DNA of 61,410 nucleotides from Cupriavidus sp. YR651. GTDB lineage: Bacteria > Pseudomonadota > Gammaproteobacteria > Burkholderiales > Burkholderiaceae. How positions within the stretch are numbered: the stretch's first letter is position 1; each line of letters starts with the position of its first letter. Shown one piece after another: positions 8,673 through 18,171 of this stretch. Both the position numbers and the translations under genes were made by a program. Below the pieces are notes generated by a model. It did not search any database. It saw only the letters and a program-made list of their open reading frames with translations, and was not told the origin of the DNA. The DNA is taken from positions 1 to 61,410 of the forward strand of contig NZ_FMYZ01000004.1 in assembly GCF_900101625.1 (NCBI RefSeq), given 5' to 3'.

Positions 8673-8691
8673 GCAAATGCGAATCGTTCTT
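8673..8691 (-). promoter_or_regulatory. Fur-box candidate upstream of the sigma factor gene
   Basis: The 19-mer GCAAATGCGAATCGTTCTT matches about 12 of 19 positions of the consensus GATAATGATAATCATTATC, including the central AAT-C core. It lies 77 bases upstream of the sigma start codon, where repression would be expected. The match is moderate, and only the location makes it worth noting. Confidence 0.45.
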
Positions 8692-9074
8692 AATAAAACC
8701 TTCCGGCAGGCAGGGTCACAGCCGGTGAATTTTCAATACAGAGTTAAACGATGCGATATCGCCGGCTAGCGGGGATTCCCGAGATTCCGGGCATTCCGCG
8801 CCGGCACGGTCAATGACGGACGAGGCAAAGATCTCGCGTGCATGCCTTACGCGTGGTTTGTAAAAGCTTGCGCGGATATGCCTGATCGTCTCCATGATTG
8901 CGTCGCTTAAGGCCGTTGATTTGCACGCCGCAGCGCGCTCGCGTCACAAGATGCCATCGGCACGGCTTTCGCTTGACAGTCCCTGGACAGACCGTCTTTG
9001 GACAGTCCTTGCAGGTCGGCGTCGATGCCGTCGCCGGCTGATTGCATCCGCTGTATGGCATCAGGAGGCAGATC

Positions 9075-9482
9075 ATGAAATCGATTCGAATGTTGAGCGT
9101 TCTCGCTGCCGGGGCGATGGCGGTGATGTCGCTGTCGGCAGTGGCGCAGACGACCCCGGGCCCGCGCGACCCCTACACGCAGGGCGGTGCGACGGGCGTC
9201 ACGACAACCAATCCGAACGCTGGCAGTGCGCGTGCCGGCGACAAGTTCGATCCCTACACGCAGGGCGCCGCGCAACCCGCTACGCGGCGGGACCTCGCGC
9301 CACAGCCGCAGTCCTATGAACTGGTGCCGCCGACGCAACAACCGGGCCCGGGATCGACAATGGGTCAGCCGATGAGCGGCCGTGCGGACGGCACGATGAT
9401 CTATCGCGGTGACATGCGATGGGGTGCCCCGAATCTCGGGCAGCGGGTGGGCATCACCAACCGGTTCCTCGACGGCGCTTGA
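9075..9482 (+). CDS. Small secreted protein with two DPYTQG repeats, unknown function
   Basis: The product has 135 residues. The first 25 form a clear Sec signal peptide (MKSIRM, hydrophobic core, then SAVAQ), with cleavage expected around AVA-QT. The mature part is Pro/Gly/Gln rich and contains DPYTQG twice, near residues 36 and 61. It has no cysteines and no predicted membrane segment. The start at 9075 is supported by AGGAGG upstream. The region before it has repeated GACAGTCC/GGACAG words (8976-9010) that may be regulatory. The gene stands alone between the sigma factor and the efflux operon. I do not recognise the family. Confidence 0.72.
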   Translation: MKSIRMLSVLAAGAMAVMSLSAVAQTTPGPRDPYTQGGATGVTTTNPNAGSARAGDKFDPYTQGAAQPATRRDLAPQPQSYELVPPTQQPGPGSTMGQPMSGRADGTMIYRGDMRWGAPNLGQRVGITNRFLDGA

Positions 9483-10444
9483 TGTCGTTGTGCTGCGTTC
9501 GCGTACGCAGCGTGCGCCGAGCGTGGGCGCCTTGATGGGGGCGCTCAACGTGGGGCGCTCAACGCGGCACGGCTAGCCACGAAGCCCCGCGTTGCCACGT
9601 GCAAGGTGGGGCTTATGTCTGACTCATTGCATCGAGCCGGCGACCCGGGTTTCACTCGTGACTAAAACGCCACATCTTGCTCGCCTCGCTGGCCGCACGT
9701 GCATGCTTCGCGGATGTCGTGCGTCGAGCATGTCCGGTGCACTGGAAACACTGTTCGGGCAGATGCCTTCGCCCATGCGGCGCCGCCGCTAATATGCGGT
9801 TCTCGCGGATGTATATGCGTTAATGCGGCGAAGTATTTCGCTTGATTACACGGCAATTCCGTACATCCCGATTCTTCTCCAAACTGGTAGCATGACGCGC
9901 AGGCGGTGTTGCGGCCATTGAACTGTTACTGCAGGGCTGGCTCCAATGCTGCATTGCCGCAGAACGGCAACGGCTTTCCCGGAGGAGGGAGTTGTTTGCA
10001 CGCGCCGATGTTCCTGCTCGCAAACATCGGCGCCGTCCTGGCTGCAAACATTACCGTGCAGGCCGTCGCCAGCAAGATTCGGGGAAACCGATTATTGTGG
10101 CGACCGGCGAGACGATGCCCACACCAGATCGGTGCACGTGCTCGCGCGGAGAACGGTAATACCCAGAATTTATGATCGTGCAGGACATTTCAGACAAACG
10201 GGGAGCAGGGGGTGTCCATCGGCCACCCTGCGGCCGGACGCGCGCGCGGCGCGGCTGGCAATGCGTTTCCTCCAGGCCAGTTGACTGGCGAAAGCAGGGG
10301 CTCATGGCGACAATCCGCTGACACCCAATGACCGATTTGTGCCGGGAACCAGGCACGCCAATTGCGTCCACGCGCTTTCGCCGTGGCGCCCTCCTGACTG
10401 CGCGTCAGGACACTCCATTCCGTCTCACCCTCGAGGAAATCGCT
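9483..10444. other. 960-base stretch without a convincing gene
   Basis: Several short open frames occur on both strands here, but none has both a ribosome binding site and a plausible protein. The stretch is a mixture of GC-rich and AT-richer words. No divergent TetR-type repressor, which often flanks RND operons, is present. The efflux promoter presumably lies near the right end. Confidence 0.5.
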
Positions 10445-11608
10445 ATGCAACCAACGCGCGCCAGACGTGCTTTGCTTCCAGGCATGCTGGCCATTGCCGT
10501 GGTACTCGCTGCCTGCGGCAAGGACAACAAGCCGCCCGCGGCCCAGACGCCCGAAGTCAAGGTCGTGACATTGAAGGACGAAACGGTCACGCTGGACACC
10601 TCCCTGCCGGGCCGGACCTCGCCATACCGGATTGCCGAGGTTCGACCGCAGGTGGACGGCATCATCCTGAAGCGCCTGTTCGTGGAAGGCAGCGATGTCA
10701 GGCAAGGGCAGCAGCTCTACCAGATCGATCCCTCCACCTATGAGGCAACGGCCAAGAGCGCGGAAGCCACGCTGGAGTCCTCGCGCCTGCTGGCGCAGCG
10801 CTACGGCAAGCTTGTGGGCGAGGAAGCGGTCAGCAAGCAGCAGCATGACGAAGCCAAGGCTGCCTTCCTGCAGGCCCAGGCCGCGGTGGATCGCGCCCGG
10901 ATCAATCTGCGCTACACCAAGGTGCTGTCACCGATTTCGGGCCGCATCGGCCGCTCGCTGGTGACCGAAGGTGCGCTGGCGACCAATGGGCAGGCCACCG
11001 CGCTGGCCACGGTGCAGCAGCTGGACCCGATCTACGTGGATGTGACGCAGCCTTCCACGGCCATCCTCCGCCTGCGCCGCGAACTGGCCAACGGCCAGTT
11101 GCAGAGCGCGGGCGCCAATGCGGCCCGGGTCAGCCTGGTGCTGGAAGACGGCAGCACGTACGCGGAGGCCGGCCGCCTCGAGTTCTCGGAAGTGGCCGTC
11201 GACCAGGGCACCGGGTCCGTGACGCTGCGCGCCGTGTTTCCCAACCCGCGTCATGAGCTGCTGCCGGGGATGTTCGTTCACGCGCGCCTGGCGGAAGGCG
11301 TCAAGACGTCGGCCATCCTGGCCCCGCAGCGCGGCGTGACGCGCGACCTGAAGGGCCAGGCCACGGCGCTGGTGGTCAATGGCGGCAATGAAGTCGAACT
11401 GCGCGTCATCAAGACCGACCGCACGGTTGGCGACAAGTGGCTCGTGACCGATGGCCTCAAGGCCGGCGACCGCGTGATCATCGAGGGACTCCAGTTCGTC
11501 CGCCCGGGCGCCAAGGTGAAGGCTACCGAAGCCACCACCACCGCTGCCGCGCCGGCCCCCGCTTCGGCACCCGCCGCCGCTTCCGCGCCTGCCGCGGCCA
11601 AGTCCTGA
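10445..11608 (+). CDS. RND efflux periplasmic adaptor lipoprotein (AcrA/MexA family)
   Basis: This 387-residue membrane fusion protein starts with a lipoprotein signal, a hydrophobic stretch ending in lipobox LAAC, so Cys is lipidated at about residue 23. Barrel-sandwich and hairpin segments follow (VRPQVDGIILKRLFVEGSDV, an alpha-hairpin near 95-160, then SPISGRIG). The C-terminus is an Ala/Pro/Ser-rich tail. It links the inner-membrane pump to the outer-membrane channel. The start at 10445 is supported by GAGGAAAT and by the lipobox; a frame running from 10328 has neither. It is the first gene of a three-gene operon, 26 bases before the pump gene. Confidence 0.92.
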   Translation: MQPTRARRALLPGMLAIAVVLAACGKDNKPPAAQTPEVKVVTLKDETVTLDTSLPGRTSPYRIAEVRPQVDGIILKRLFVEGSDVRQGQQLYQIDPSTYEATAKSAEATLESSRLLAQRYGKLVGEEAVSKQQHDEAKAAFLQAQAAVDRARINLRYTKVLSPISGRIGRSLVTEGALATNGQATALATVQQLDPIYVDVTQPSTAILRLRRELANGQLQSAGANAARVSLVLEDGSTYAEAGRLEFSEVAVDQGTGSVTLRAVFPNPRHELLPGMFVHARLAEGVKTSAILAPQRGVTRDLKGQATALVVNGGNEVELRVIKTDRTVGDKWLVTDGLKAGDRVIIEGLQFVRPGAKVKATEATTTAAAPAPASAPAAASAPAAAKS

Positions 11609-11634
11609 CCGGGACCGACGCATGAGGTATTGCC

Positions 11635-14600
11635 ATGTCTAACTTCTTCATCGACCGGCCGATCTTCGCCTGGGTGATTGCGCTGGTCATCATGCTGGCC
11701 GGCGCGCTGTCCATCCGGTCGCTGCCGGTCAACCAGTACCCGGCCATCGCGCCGCCGACCATCGCCATCTCCGTGACCTACCCCGGTGCCTCCGCGCAAA
11801 CGGTGCAGGACACGGTGGTGCAGGTCATCGAGCAACAGCTCAACGGCCTGGACCGGCTGCGCTACATTTCGTCGGAGTCCAACTCCGACGGCACCATGAC
11901 CATCACCGTGACGTTCGAGCAGGGCACCAGCCCGGACATCGCCCAGGTGCAGGTCCAGAACAAGCTCGCGCTGGCCACACCACTGCTGCCGCAGGAAGTC
12001 CAGCAACAGGGCATTCGTGTGACCAAGTCCGTGCGTAACTTCCTGGTCATCGTCGGCCTGGTCTCGACCGACCCCAACATGACCCGGGAGGACTTGTCGA
12101 ACTACATCGTCTCCAACATCCAGGATCCGCTCTCCCGTACCGCGGGCGTGGGCGACTTCCAGGTGTTCGGTTCGCAGTACGCGATGCGGATCTGGCTCGA
12201 TCCGGCCCGGCTCAACAGCTACCAGCTCGCGCCGCTCGACGTGAGCAATGCGATCAAGGCGCAGAACGTGCAGGTGGCGTCCGGCCAGCTGGGTGGCCTG
12301 CCGGCCGTGCGCGGGCAGCAGCTCAATGCGACCGTGATCGGCAAGACCCGGCTCCAGACGGCCGAACAGTTCGGCAACATCCTGCTGAAGGTCAATCCGG
12401 ACGGCTCGCAGGTGCGCCTGAAGGATGTGGCCGATGTGGGGCTGGGCGGGCAGGACTACAACATCAACGCCCAGTACAACGGCCGTCCGGCATCCGGTAT
12501 CGCCATCCGCCTGGCCTCCGGCGCCAACGCGCTGGATACGGTCAGGAACATCCGCAACACGCTGTCGCAGCTGGAGCCGACATTCCCGGCCGGCGTGCAG
12601 GTGGTCTTCCCGTATGACACCACGCCGGTGATTGCCGACTCCATCCAGGAGGTGGTGAAGACGCTGCTGGAAGCCATCGTGCTGGTGTTCCTGGTGATGT
12701 ACCTCTTCCTGCAGAACTTCCGTGCCACGCTGATCCCGACGATCGCCGTGCCGGTGGTGCTGCTGGGCACCTTCGGCGTGCTGGCCGCGTTTGGCTACTC
12801 GATCAACACGCTGACGATGTTCGGGATGGTGCTGGCCATCGGCCTGCTGGTGGACGACGCCATCGTGGTGGTCGAAAACGTCGAGCGGGTGATGGCGGAG
12901 GAGGGGCTGGGGCCCAGAGAGGCCGCCCGGAAATCCATGGGGCAGATCCAGGGTGCACTGGTTGGCATCGCACTGGTGCTGTCCGCCGTGTTCCTGCCGA
13001 TGGCCTTCTTCGGGGGTTCCACCGGCGTGATCTACCGGCAGTTCTCGATCACGATCGTCTCCGCCATGGTGCTGTCCGTGCTGGTGGCCCTGATCCTGAC
13101 CCCGGCGCTGTGTGCGACGATGCTCAAGCCGATCGAGAAGGGCGACCACGGCGAACACAAGCAGGGCTTCTTCGGCTGGTTCAACCGCGGCTTCATCCGC
13201 TCCACCCAGCGCTACGAAAAGAGCGTGGTGGGCATCCTGAAGCGCCGCTCGCCGTTCCTGATCCTCTATGTGCTGATCGTCGTGGCGATGGGCTTCCTGT
13301 TCACGCGGATTCCCACCTCGTTCCTGCCGGAAGAAGACCAGGGCGTGCTGTATGCCCAGGTGCAGACCCCGGCGGGATCGTCGGCGGAGCGCACGCAGGC
13401 CGTGCTCGACCAGATGCGCAACTACCTGCTGAACGACGAAGGCAAGATCGTCAGCTCGCTCTTTACCGTGAACGGCTTCAACTTTGCCGGCCGCGGGCAG
13501 AGCTCGGGTCTCGCGTTCATCCTGCTCAGGCCGTTCAAGGATCGCGAGGGCGATGCGACCAGCGTGTTCGACCTGACCAAGCGGGCGCAGGCCAAGTTCA
13601 GCACGTTCCGGGACTCGCTGGCGTTCGCGTTCGCACCACCCGCCGTGCAGGAACTCGGCAATGCCACCGGCTTCGATTTCTACATGCAGGACCAGGCCGG
13701 CCTGGGGCATGACGCATTGATGGAAGCGCGCAACAAGTTCCTGCAGCTTGCGGCCAAGGACCCCGTGCTGCAACGCGTGCGGCCCAACGGCCTGAACGAC
13801 GAACCCCAGTACCTGCTGGATATCGACGACGAGCGTGCGCGTGCGCTGGGCATCTCGCTGGCGGACATCAACAGCACGGTGTCGATTGCCTGGGGTTCCA
13901 GCTACGTGAACGACTTCATCGACCGCGGCCGCGTGAAGCGGGTCTACCTGCAAGGCCGGCCGAATGCGCGCATGAGCCCGGAGGATCTCAACAAGTGGTT
14001 CGTGCGGAACGACAAGGGCGAGATGGTGCCGTTCTCCACGTTCGCGACCGGCAAGTGGAGCTATGGCTCGCCCAAGCTCCAGCGCTACAACGGCGTGCCG
14101 GCGGTGGAAATCCTCGGTGAACCGGCCCCTGGCCGCAGCTCGGGCGAGGCCATGCGCGCGGTGGAGGAGATCATGAAGCAGATGCCACCGGGTATTGCGT
14201 ACTCCTGGACCGGGCTGTCGTTTGAAGAACGGCTGTCCGGCTCGCAGGCGCCGGCGCTCTACGCGCTGTCGCTGCTGGTGGTGTTCCTCTGCCTGGCCGC
14301 GCTCTACGAGAGCTGGTCGATTCCGTTCTCCGTGATGCTGGTGGTGCCGCTCGGCGTGATCGGCGCGCTGCTGGCGACGATCGCGCGCGGGCTGTCCAAT
14401 GACGTGTTCTTCCAGGTGGGTCTGCTGACGACGGTTGGCTTGTCGGCAAAGAACGCCATCCTGATCGTGGAGTTCGCCAAGGACCTGCACGAGCAAGGCA
14501 AGAGCCTGGTCGACGCAGCGGTGGAAGCGTGCCGCATGCGCTTGCGGCCGATCATCATGACGTCGCTGGCCTTCATGCTCGGTGTGTTCCCGCTGGCCGT

Positions 14601-14781
14601 GTCGCAGGGCGCTGGTGCGGGTAGCCAGCACGCGATCGGCACAGGCGTGATCGGCGGCATGATCACGGCGACGGTGCTCGCCATTTTCTGGGTGCCGCTG
14701 TTCTTCGTGGTGGTGAACGCGATCAAGGAGCGGCGCCACAAGCCGGATTCGTCCTCCCTCGAAACGGGAGCACAAACATGA
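11635..14781 (+). CDS. RND multidrug efflux pump, inner-membrane subunit (AcrB/MexB family)
   Basis: At 1048 residues this is the usual length of a hydrophobe/amphiphile efflux RND pump. It begins [20 protein letters not shown], typical of HAE1 pumps, and carries the proton-relay pair in [18 protein letters not shown] (TM4). Twelve membrane segments and two large periplasmic loops are expected. The stop overlaps the next gene by four bases (ATGA). Substrates cannot be predicted; AcrB/MexB homologues export antibiotics, dyes and solvents by proton antiport. Confidence 0.94.
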   Translation: MSNFFIDRPIFAWVIALVIMLAGALSIRSLPVNQYPAIAPPTIAISVTYPGASAQTVQDTVVQVIEQQLNGLDRLRYISSESNSDGTMTITVTFEQGTSPDIAQVQVQNKLALATPLLPQEVQQQGIRVTKSVRNFLVIVGLVSTDPNMTREDLSNYIVSNIQDPLSRTAGVGDFQVFGSQYAMRIWLDPARLNSYQLAPLDVSNAIKAQNVQVASGQLGGLPAVRGQQLNATVIGKTRLQTAEQFGNILLKVNPDGSQVRLKDVADVGLGGQDYNINAQYNGRPASGIAIRLASGANALDTVRNIRNTLSQLEPTFPAGVQVVFPYDTTPVIADSIQEVVKTLLEAIVLVFLVMYLFLQNFRATLIPTIAVPVVLLGTFGVLAAFGYSINTLTMFGMVLAIGLLVDDAIVVVENVERVMAEEGLGPREAARKSMGQIQGALVGIALVLSAVFLPMAFFGGSTGVIYRQFSITIVSAMVLSVLVALILTPALCATMLKPIEKGDHGEHKQGFFGWFNRGFIRSTQRYEKSVVGILKRRSPFLILYVLIVVAMGFLFTRIPTSFLPEEDQGVLYAQVQTPAGSSAERTQAVLDQMRNYLLNDEGKIVSSLFTVNGFNFAGRGQSSGLAFILLRPFKDREGDATSVFDLTKRAQAKFSTFRDSLAFAFAPPAVQELGNATGFDFYMQDQAGLGHDALMEARNKFLQLAAKDPVLQRVRPNGLNDEPQYLLDIDDERARALGISLADINSTVSIAWGSSYVNDFIDRGRVKRVYLQGRPNARMSPEDLNKWFVRNDKGEMVPFSTFATGKWSYGSPKLQRYNGVPAVEILGEPAPGRSSGEAMRAVEEIMKQMPPGIAYSWTGLSFEERLSGSQAPALYALSLLVVFLCLAALYESWSIPFSVMLVVPLGVIGALLATIARGLSNDVFFQVGLLTTVGLSAKNAILIVEFAKDLHEQGKSLVDAAVEACRMRLRPIIMTSLAFMLGVFPLAVSQGAGAGSQHAIGTGVIGGMITATVLAIFWVPLFFVVVNAIKERRHKPDSSSLETGAQT

Positions 14782-16280
14782 GAAAAACCATCCTTTGCCT
14801 GGCCGCAGCCGCCGCGTTGACGGGCTGCAGCCTGATTCCTAACTACGAGCGGCCGGCTGCGCCCGTGGACGCCGCCTACCCGCAAGGCGATGCCTATCCG
14901 GTGGCCACGGCCGACGGGCAGGCATTGTCGGCGGTGGAACTGGGATGGCGCGATTACTTTGCCGATCCGCGCCTGCGCCGCCTGATCGAACTGGCGCTGG
15001 AGAACAATCGGGATCTGCGCGTGGCCGTGCTGAACATGGACGCCTATCGCGCCCAGTACCGCATCCAGCGCGCGGATCTGTTCCCCGATGTGGGCGTGGC
15101 GGCGGCGGGCACGCGCCAGCGTGTGCCTGCGGACCTGTCGACGACGGGCCAGCGCCTGATCAGCAGCCAGTACGGCATCTCGCTGGGCACCACGGCGTGG
15201 GAGATCGACCTGTTCGGTCGCCTGCGCAGCCTGAGCGAAGCCGCGCTGGAACAGTACTTCGCCAGCACGGAAGCGCAACGCAGTACGCATATCGCGCTGG
15301 TCGCCAGCGTCGCCAATGCCTACCTGACGCTGCGCGCGGACCAGGCGCAGCTGACGCTGACACGCGAAACGCTCGGCACATATGAGCGCACATACAACCT
15401 GACGCGACGCAGCTACGAGGAAGGCATCGCTTCGCGGCTGGATCTGCGCCAGTCGCAGACGCAGGTCGAGAACGCGCGGGCGTCGCTGTCGCGCTACACG
15501 CGTCTGGCGGCGCAGGACGTCAATGCGCTGACGCTGCTGCTGGGTACGGGGATACCGGCGGATCTGCCGGAAGGTCTGGCCCTCGATCAGAAGATCGTGG
15601 CCGACGTGCCGGCTGGCATGCCGTCGGATCTGCTGCAGAACCGGCCGGACATCCTGGCGGCGGAACATCGGCTGAAGTCGGCCAATGCCGATATCGGTGC
15701 GGCGCGCGCGGCGTTCTTTCCGCGCATCACGCTGACCGCGTCGGCGGGCACGGCCAGCCGCCAGTTGTCGGGTTTGTTCGACGCGGGGTCGGGGACGTGG
15801 CTGTTCTCGCCGCAGATCAACCTGCCGATCTTCACGGCGGGCAGCCTGCGTGCAAGCCTGGACTACGCCAGGATCCAGAAGGACATCAACGTGGCCACGT
15901 ACGAGCGCACGGTCCAGTCGGCGTTTCGCGAAGTGGCGGACGGCCTGGCCGCGCGCGGGACATACACGGATCAGTTGCAGGCGCAGTTGCGTTTGGTCGA
16001 AGCCAGCCAGGATTACTTCAGGCTGGCCGAGGGTCGATACCGCACGGGCGTGGACAACTATCTGACGCTGCTCGACGCCCAACGTCAGTTGTATGCCCAG
16101 CAGCAGGTGTTGATCGACAGCCGGCTCAACCAGCTGACCAGCGAGGTCAACCTGTACAAGGCGCTGGGTGGCGGCTGGAATGACGTCTCGGGTGCGGCGG
16201 GGACCCCTGGCGAACCCAACGGCGCCGCCGGCAACAGCACCAGTGGCATGGGTAACAAGGGCGCCACCCCAGCGTCCTGA
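14778..16280 (+). CDS. RND efflux outer-membrane channel lipoprotein (OprM/NodT family)
   Basis: The 500-residue protein has a lipoprotein signal ([13 protein letters not shown], Cys near residue 17). Two outer-membrane efflux repeats follow, with typical phrases such as [24 protein letters not shown] and [31 protein letters not shown]. It would form the trimeric TolC-like duct completing the pump. Its start overlaps the pump stop codon by four bases. The C-terminal 30 residues form a Gly/Ala/Asn-rich tail of low complexity. A strong terminator follows at 16359. Confidence 0.93.
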   Translation: MRKTILCLAAAAALTGCSLIPNYERPAAPVDAAYPQGDAYPVATADGQALSAVELGWRDYFADPRLRRLIELALENNRDLRVAVLNMDAYRAQYRIQRADLFPDVGVAAAGTRQRVPADLSTTGQRLISSQYGISLGTTAWEIDLFGRLRSLSEAALEQYFASTEAQRSTHIALVASVANAYLTLRADQAQLTLTRETLGTYERTYNLTRRSYEEGIASRLDLRQSQTQVENARASLSRYTRLAAQDVNALTLLLGTGIPADLPEGLALDQKIVADVPAGMPSDLLQNRPDILAAEHRLKSANADIGAARAAFFPRITLTASAGTASRQLSGLFDAGSGTWLFSPQINLPIFTAGSLRASLDYARIQKDINVATYERTVQSAFREVADGLAARGTYTDQLQAQLRLVEASQDYFRLAEGRYRTGVDNYLTLLDAQRQLYAQQQVLIDSRLNQLTSEVNLYKALGGGWNDVSGAAGTPGEPNGAAGNSTSGMGNKGATPAS

Positions 16281-16358
16281 TGGGCGGATTGCGCTGATCG
16301 CATCGATCGGCCGGATGGTCGAGATGATGTGAGAAGAGGGAAAAGGGAAGCAAATGAA

Positions 16359-16391
16359 ACGGAGGCCGCGGTTTGTGGCCTCCGTTTTTTT
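16359..16391 (+). terminator. Rho-independent terminator after the efflux operon
   Basis: A perfect 9-bp stem, ACGGAGGCC / GGCCTCCGT, with a 9-base loop is followed by a T-run of seven or more. It lies about 80 bases after the channel gene and precedes the convergent porin gene. Confidence 0.9.
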
Positions 16392-16492
16392 TGCCCGCGC
16401 CCGCACGGCCAGCAGCCCATGGGGGCCACTACCGCGAAGGCGGCGTCTGATGATGCGGATGTGTGCGCTTTCGTCTCAACGCACGGCGGTCG

Positions 16493-17584
16493 TCAGAACT
16501 GATGCCGCATGCCGAGCATGACGCCGACGCGTGTGGTGGAGTCGTCGTCGAGCACAGGTGTGCCGGCCCAGTATTCGGTCTCTCGCCCGACCGCGCCGTC
16601 GCGCGCGTAGACGACATCGGCTTCCAGATAGAGGCTGGTTCGCCTGGAGAGCGCGTAGTCCGCCACCAGTGCAACGCTGTCGGCGCTGCCACTGCCGAGC
16701 GCGATCGGTACGACCTGGGATTTCGTGGTCACGTCGCCGCTCTGCTGGTAGCGGTAGTACGCGCCCGACAGATGCAAGGCCGGCGTGAGTTGATAGCCGA
16801 GGCCGACGAAGGACATGCCAAAGCGCGCATCGCTCGCCGATTCGCGCTGACCCATGTGGCCGAGATACGTGGTGGCCTTGCCGAAGGCGTACGATCCGCC
16901 GACCGAGTAATTGCGCAGCGTGTTGGCCCCATCGGCGCTCTGGCGTTGGTCATAAGCCACGCCGAGTGCCAGCGCGCCCTGCTGGTACTTCACGCCGCCG
17001 CCCAGCGTCGTGCCGCGGCTGGCGTTGCCGGGTTGCTCGCCGAGGCCATAGTCCAGTTGCACGGTGACCGGGCCGAGGGTGTGCTGATAGACGACGCTGT
17101 TGCTGACGCGGTAGTCCTGGAAGAAGATGTCGCCGCCGATGTAGAGCGGATCGGACCAGTAGTTACCGAGACCCTGGGCAAGAGGGTTGAACGCCCAGCC
17201 CACGTTATTGAGCGCGTTGTACTGGCGCCCGAACGTCAGGTTGCCCCAGTCGCCCGACAACCCCACCCAGCCTTCGCGCGCGAACAGGCCGTTGTAGGCG
17301 ATGCGCCCGTCATCCGGGCCGAAGCCGCTTTCAAGCTTGAAGATTGCCTTGTTGCCGCCCCCCAGATCCTCGCTCCCTCGCAGCCCCCAGTGGCTGCCGG
17401 CCAGACCGCCGGAGACGAGGGCGGCCTGGTCGTTATGGCGTCCATCGAGGTTGGACGTATAGCGCACGGCCGTGCTGACGACGCCATAGAGCGTCACACC
17501 CGAATTGGCGTGAGCGGCGATGGGGGAGAGCCCGGTAACAAGCATCCCGACTGCAAGCAGGCTTCCGCTGGCAGACTTCTTCAT
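16493..17584 (-). CDS. Gram-negative trimeric porin (Burkholderiaceae OmpC-like, Porin_4)
   Basis: This 363-residue outer-membrane protein has a signal peptide (MKKSASGSLLAVGMLVTG, cleavage near AHA-NS) followed by SGVTLYGVVSTAVRY, the classical first strand of betaproteobacterial porins. Further hallmarks are GSRGSEDLGGG-like LRGSEDLGGGNKAIFKLESGF, FGRQYN and a C-terminal Phe (GMRHQF) for BAM-dependent assembly. It would be a 16-stranded general diffusion channel. The start at 17584 is preceded by GGAGGAAT; upstream in-frame codons lack this. The gene is monocistronic and convergent with the efflux operon. Confidence 0.92.
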   Translation of the reverse strand: MKKSASGSLLAVGMLVTGLSPIAAHANSGVTLYGVVSTAVRYTSNLDGRHNDQAALVSGGLAGSHWGLRGSEDLGGGNKAIFKLESGFGPDDGRIAYNGLFAREGWVGLSGDWGNLTFGRQYNALNNVGWAFNPLAQGLGNYWSDPLYIGGDIFFQDYRVSNSVVYQHTLGPVTVQLDYGLGEQPGNASRGTTLGGGVKYQQGALALGVAYDQRQSADGANTLRNYSVGGSYAFGKATTYLGHMGQRESASDARFGMSFVGLGYQLTPALHLSGAYYRYQQSGDVTTKSQVVPIALGSGSADSVALVADYALSRRTSLYLEADVVYARDGAVGRETEYWAGTPVLDDDSTTRVGVMLGMRHQF

Positions 17585-18153
17585 AAAACATTCCTCCGGA
17601 AAAACAAATCCGCCGGCGTGCGCGGGCGGCGTGGGCTCAGGCAAGCGCCTGAGTAACTCAAGGCCTGCGCGGACGCTTCGAAAAGGTCGCGCAGGCCGTT
17701 GCCCGGGGCGCACGCCGCAAGCGGCGCGGGCCCTGAACGAGGGGCGAAGCTGGCGGGGGTGTTCAGCTTGGGAGGAGGGGCCCGACGGCGCTCCATGAGT
17801 CCGCTATGGAGGGAAGGGCGGAAATGCGATTTGGGGTCGATGACCACTGGCGAGGTGTCCGCCGACGCCCTCCGCGGCATGGCGAGGGTGGTCGGCGTCA
17901 CGTTCAGGGCAGGCAACTGGCCGAATCCGGCGCAGCGGACCGGCATGATCTGCTCCAGCGGTGCACAGCCTGAGGCCGTGCGAGGGGTTGATGAGTCAGC
18001 GCTTTATTCAGGATGGGGAGCTAGTCGAGTGGCCTCGGCGCCATCCAAAAGCTGGCTCTCACTATCCACGTCTCCCGCTTTCCAGCGCTTTGCCGACCGT
18101 CAAAAAACTCCGGCAATCCGCCGCCCCTCGCCTATAATCATTGACTACGCAAC
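17585..18153. other. Intergenic stretch between divergent porin and exporter genes
   Basis: About 570 bases contain no supported gene; the open frames have skewed composition and no ribosome binding site. The stretch must hold the divergent promoters of the porin and of the DHA2 exporter. A TATAAT hexamer occurs at 18133-18138 but has no good -35 partner. Confidence 0.5.
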
Positions 18154-18169
18154 TATTGATCGGACAATA
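18154..18169 (+). promoter_or_regulatory. Palindromic operator candidate overlapping the exporter translation start region
   Basis: TATTG-N6-CAATA forms a perfect 5-bp inverted repeat ending 2 bases before the exporter ATG, where a ribosome binding site would normally be. MarR-family repressors bind AT-rich palindromes of this size, and the operon encodes one. It is therefore a candidate autoregulatory site. Confidence 0.4.
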
Positions 18170-18171
18170 AA

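Noticed and set aside
8810..9076. 88-codon minus-strand frame with several Cys, resembling a zinc ribbon
   Set aside because: The Cys spacing does not form paired knuckles, no ribosome binding site is present, and it overlaps the promoter region of the secreted-protein gene.
9592..10175. Short open frames in the interval before the efflux operon
   Set aside because: None has a ribosome binding site, a family motif or neighbour support; composition looks random.
11278..14775. 1165-codon open frame on the minus strand antisense to the RND pump gene
   Set aside because: It mirrors the codon bias of the plus-strand pump. The protein is Arg/His/Gln-rich with no domain and no ribosome binding site, a common artefact in GC-rich DNA.
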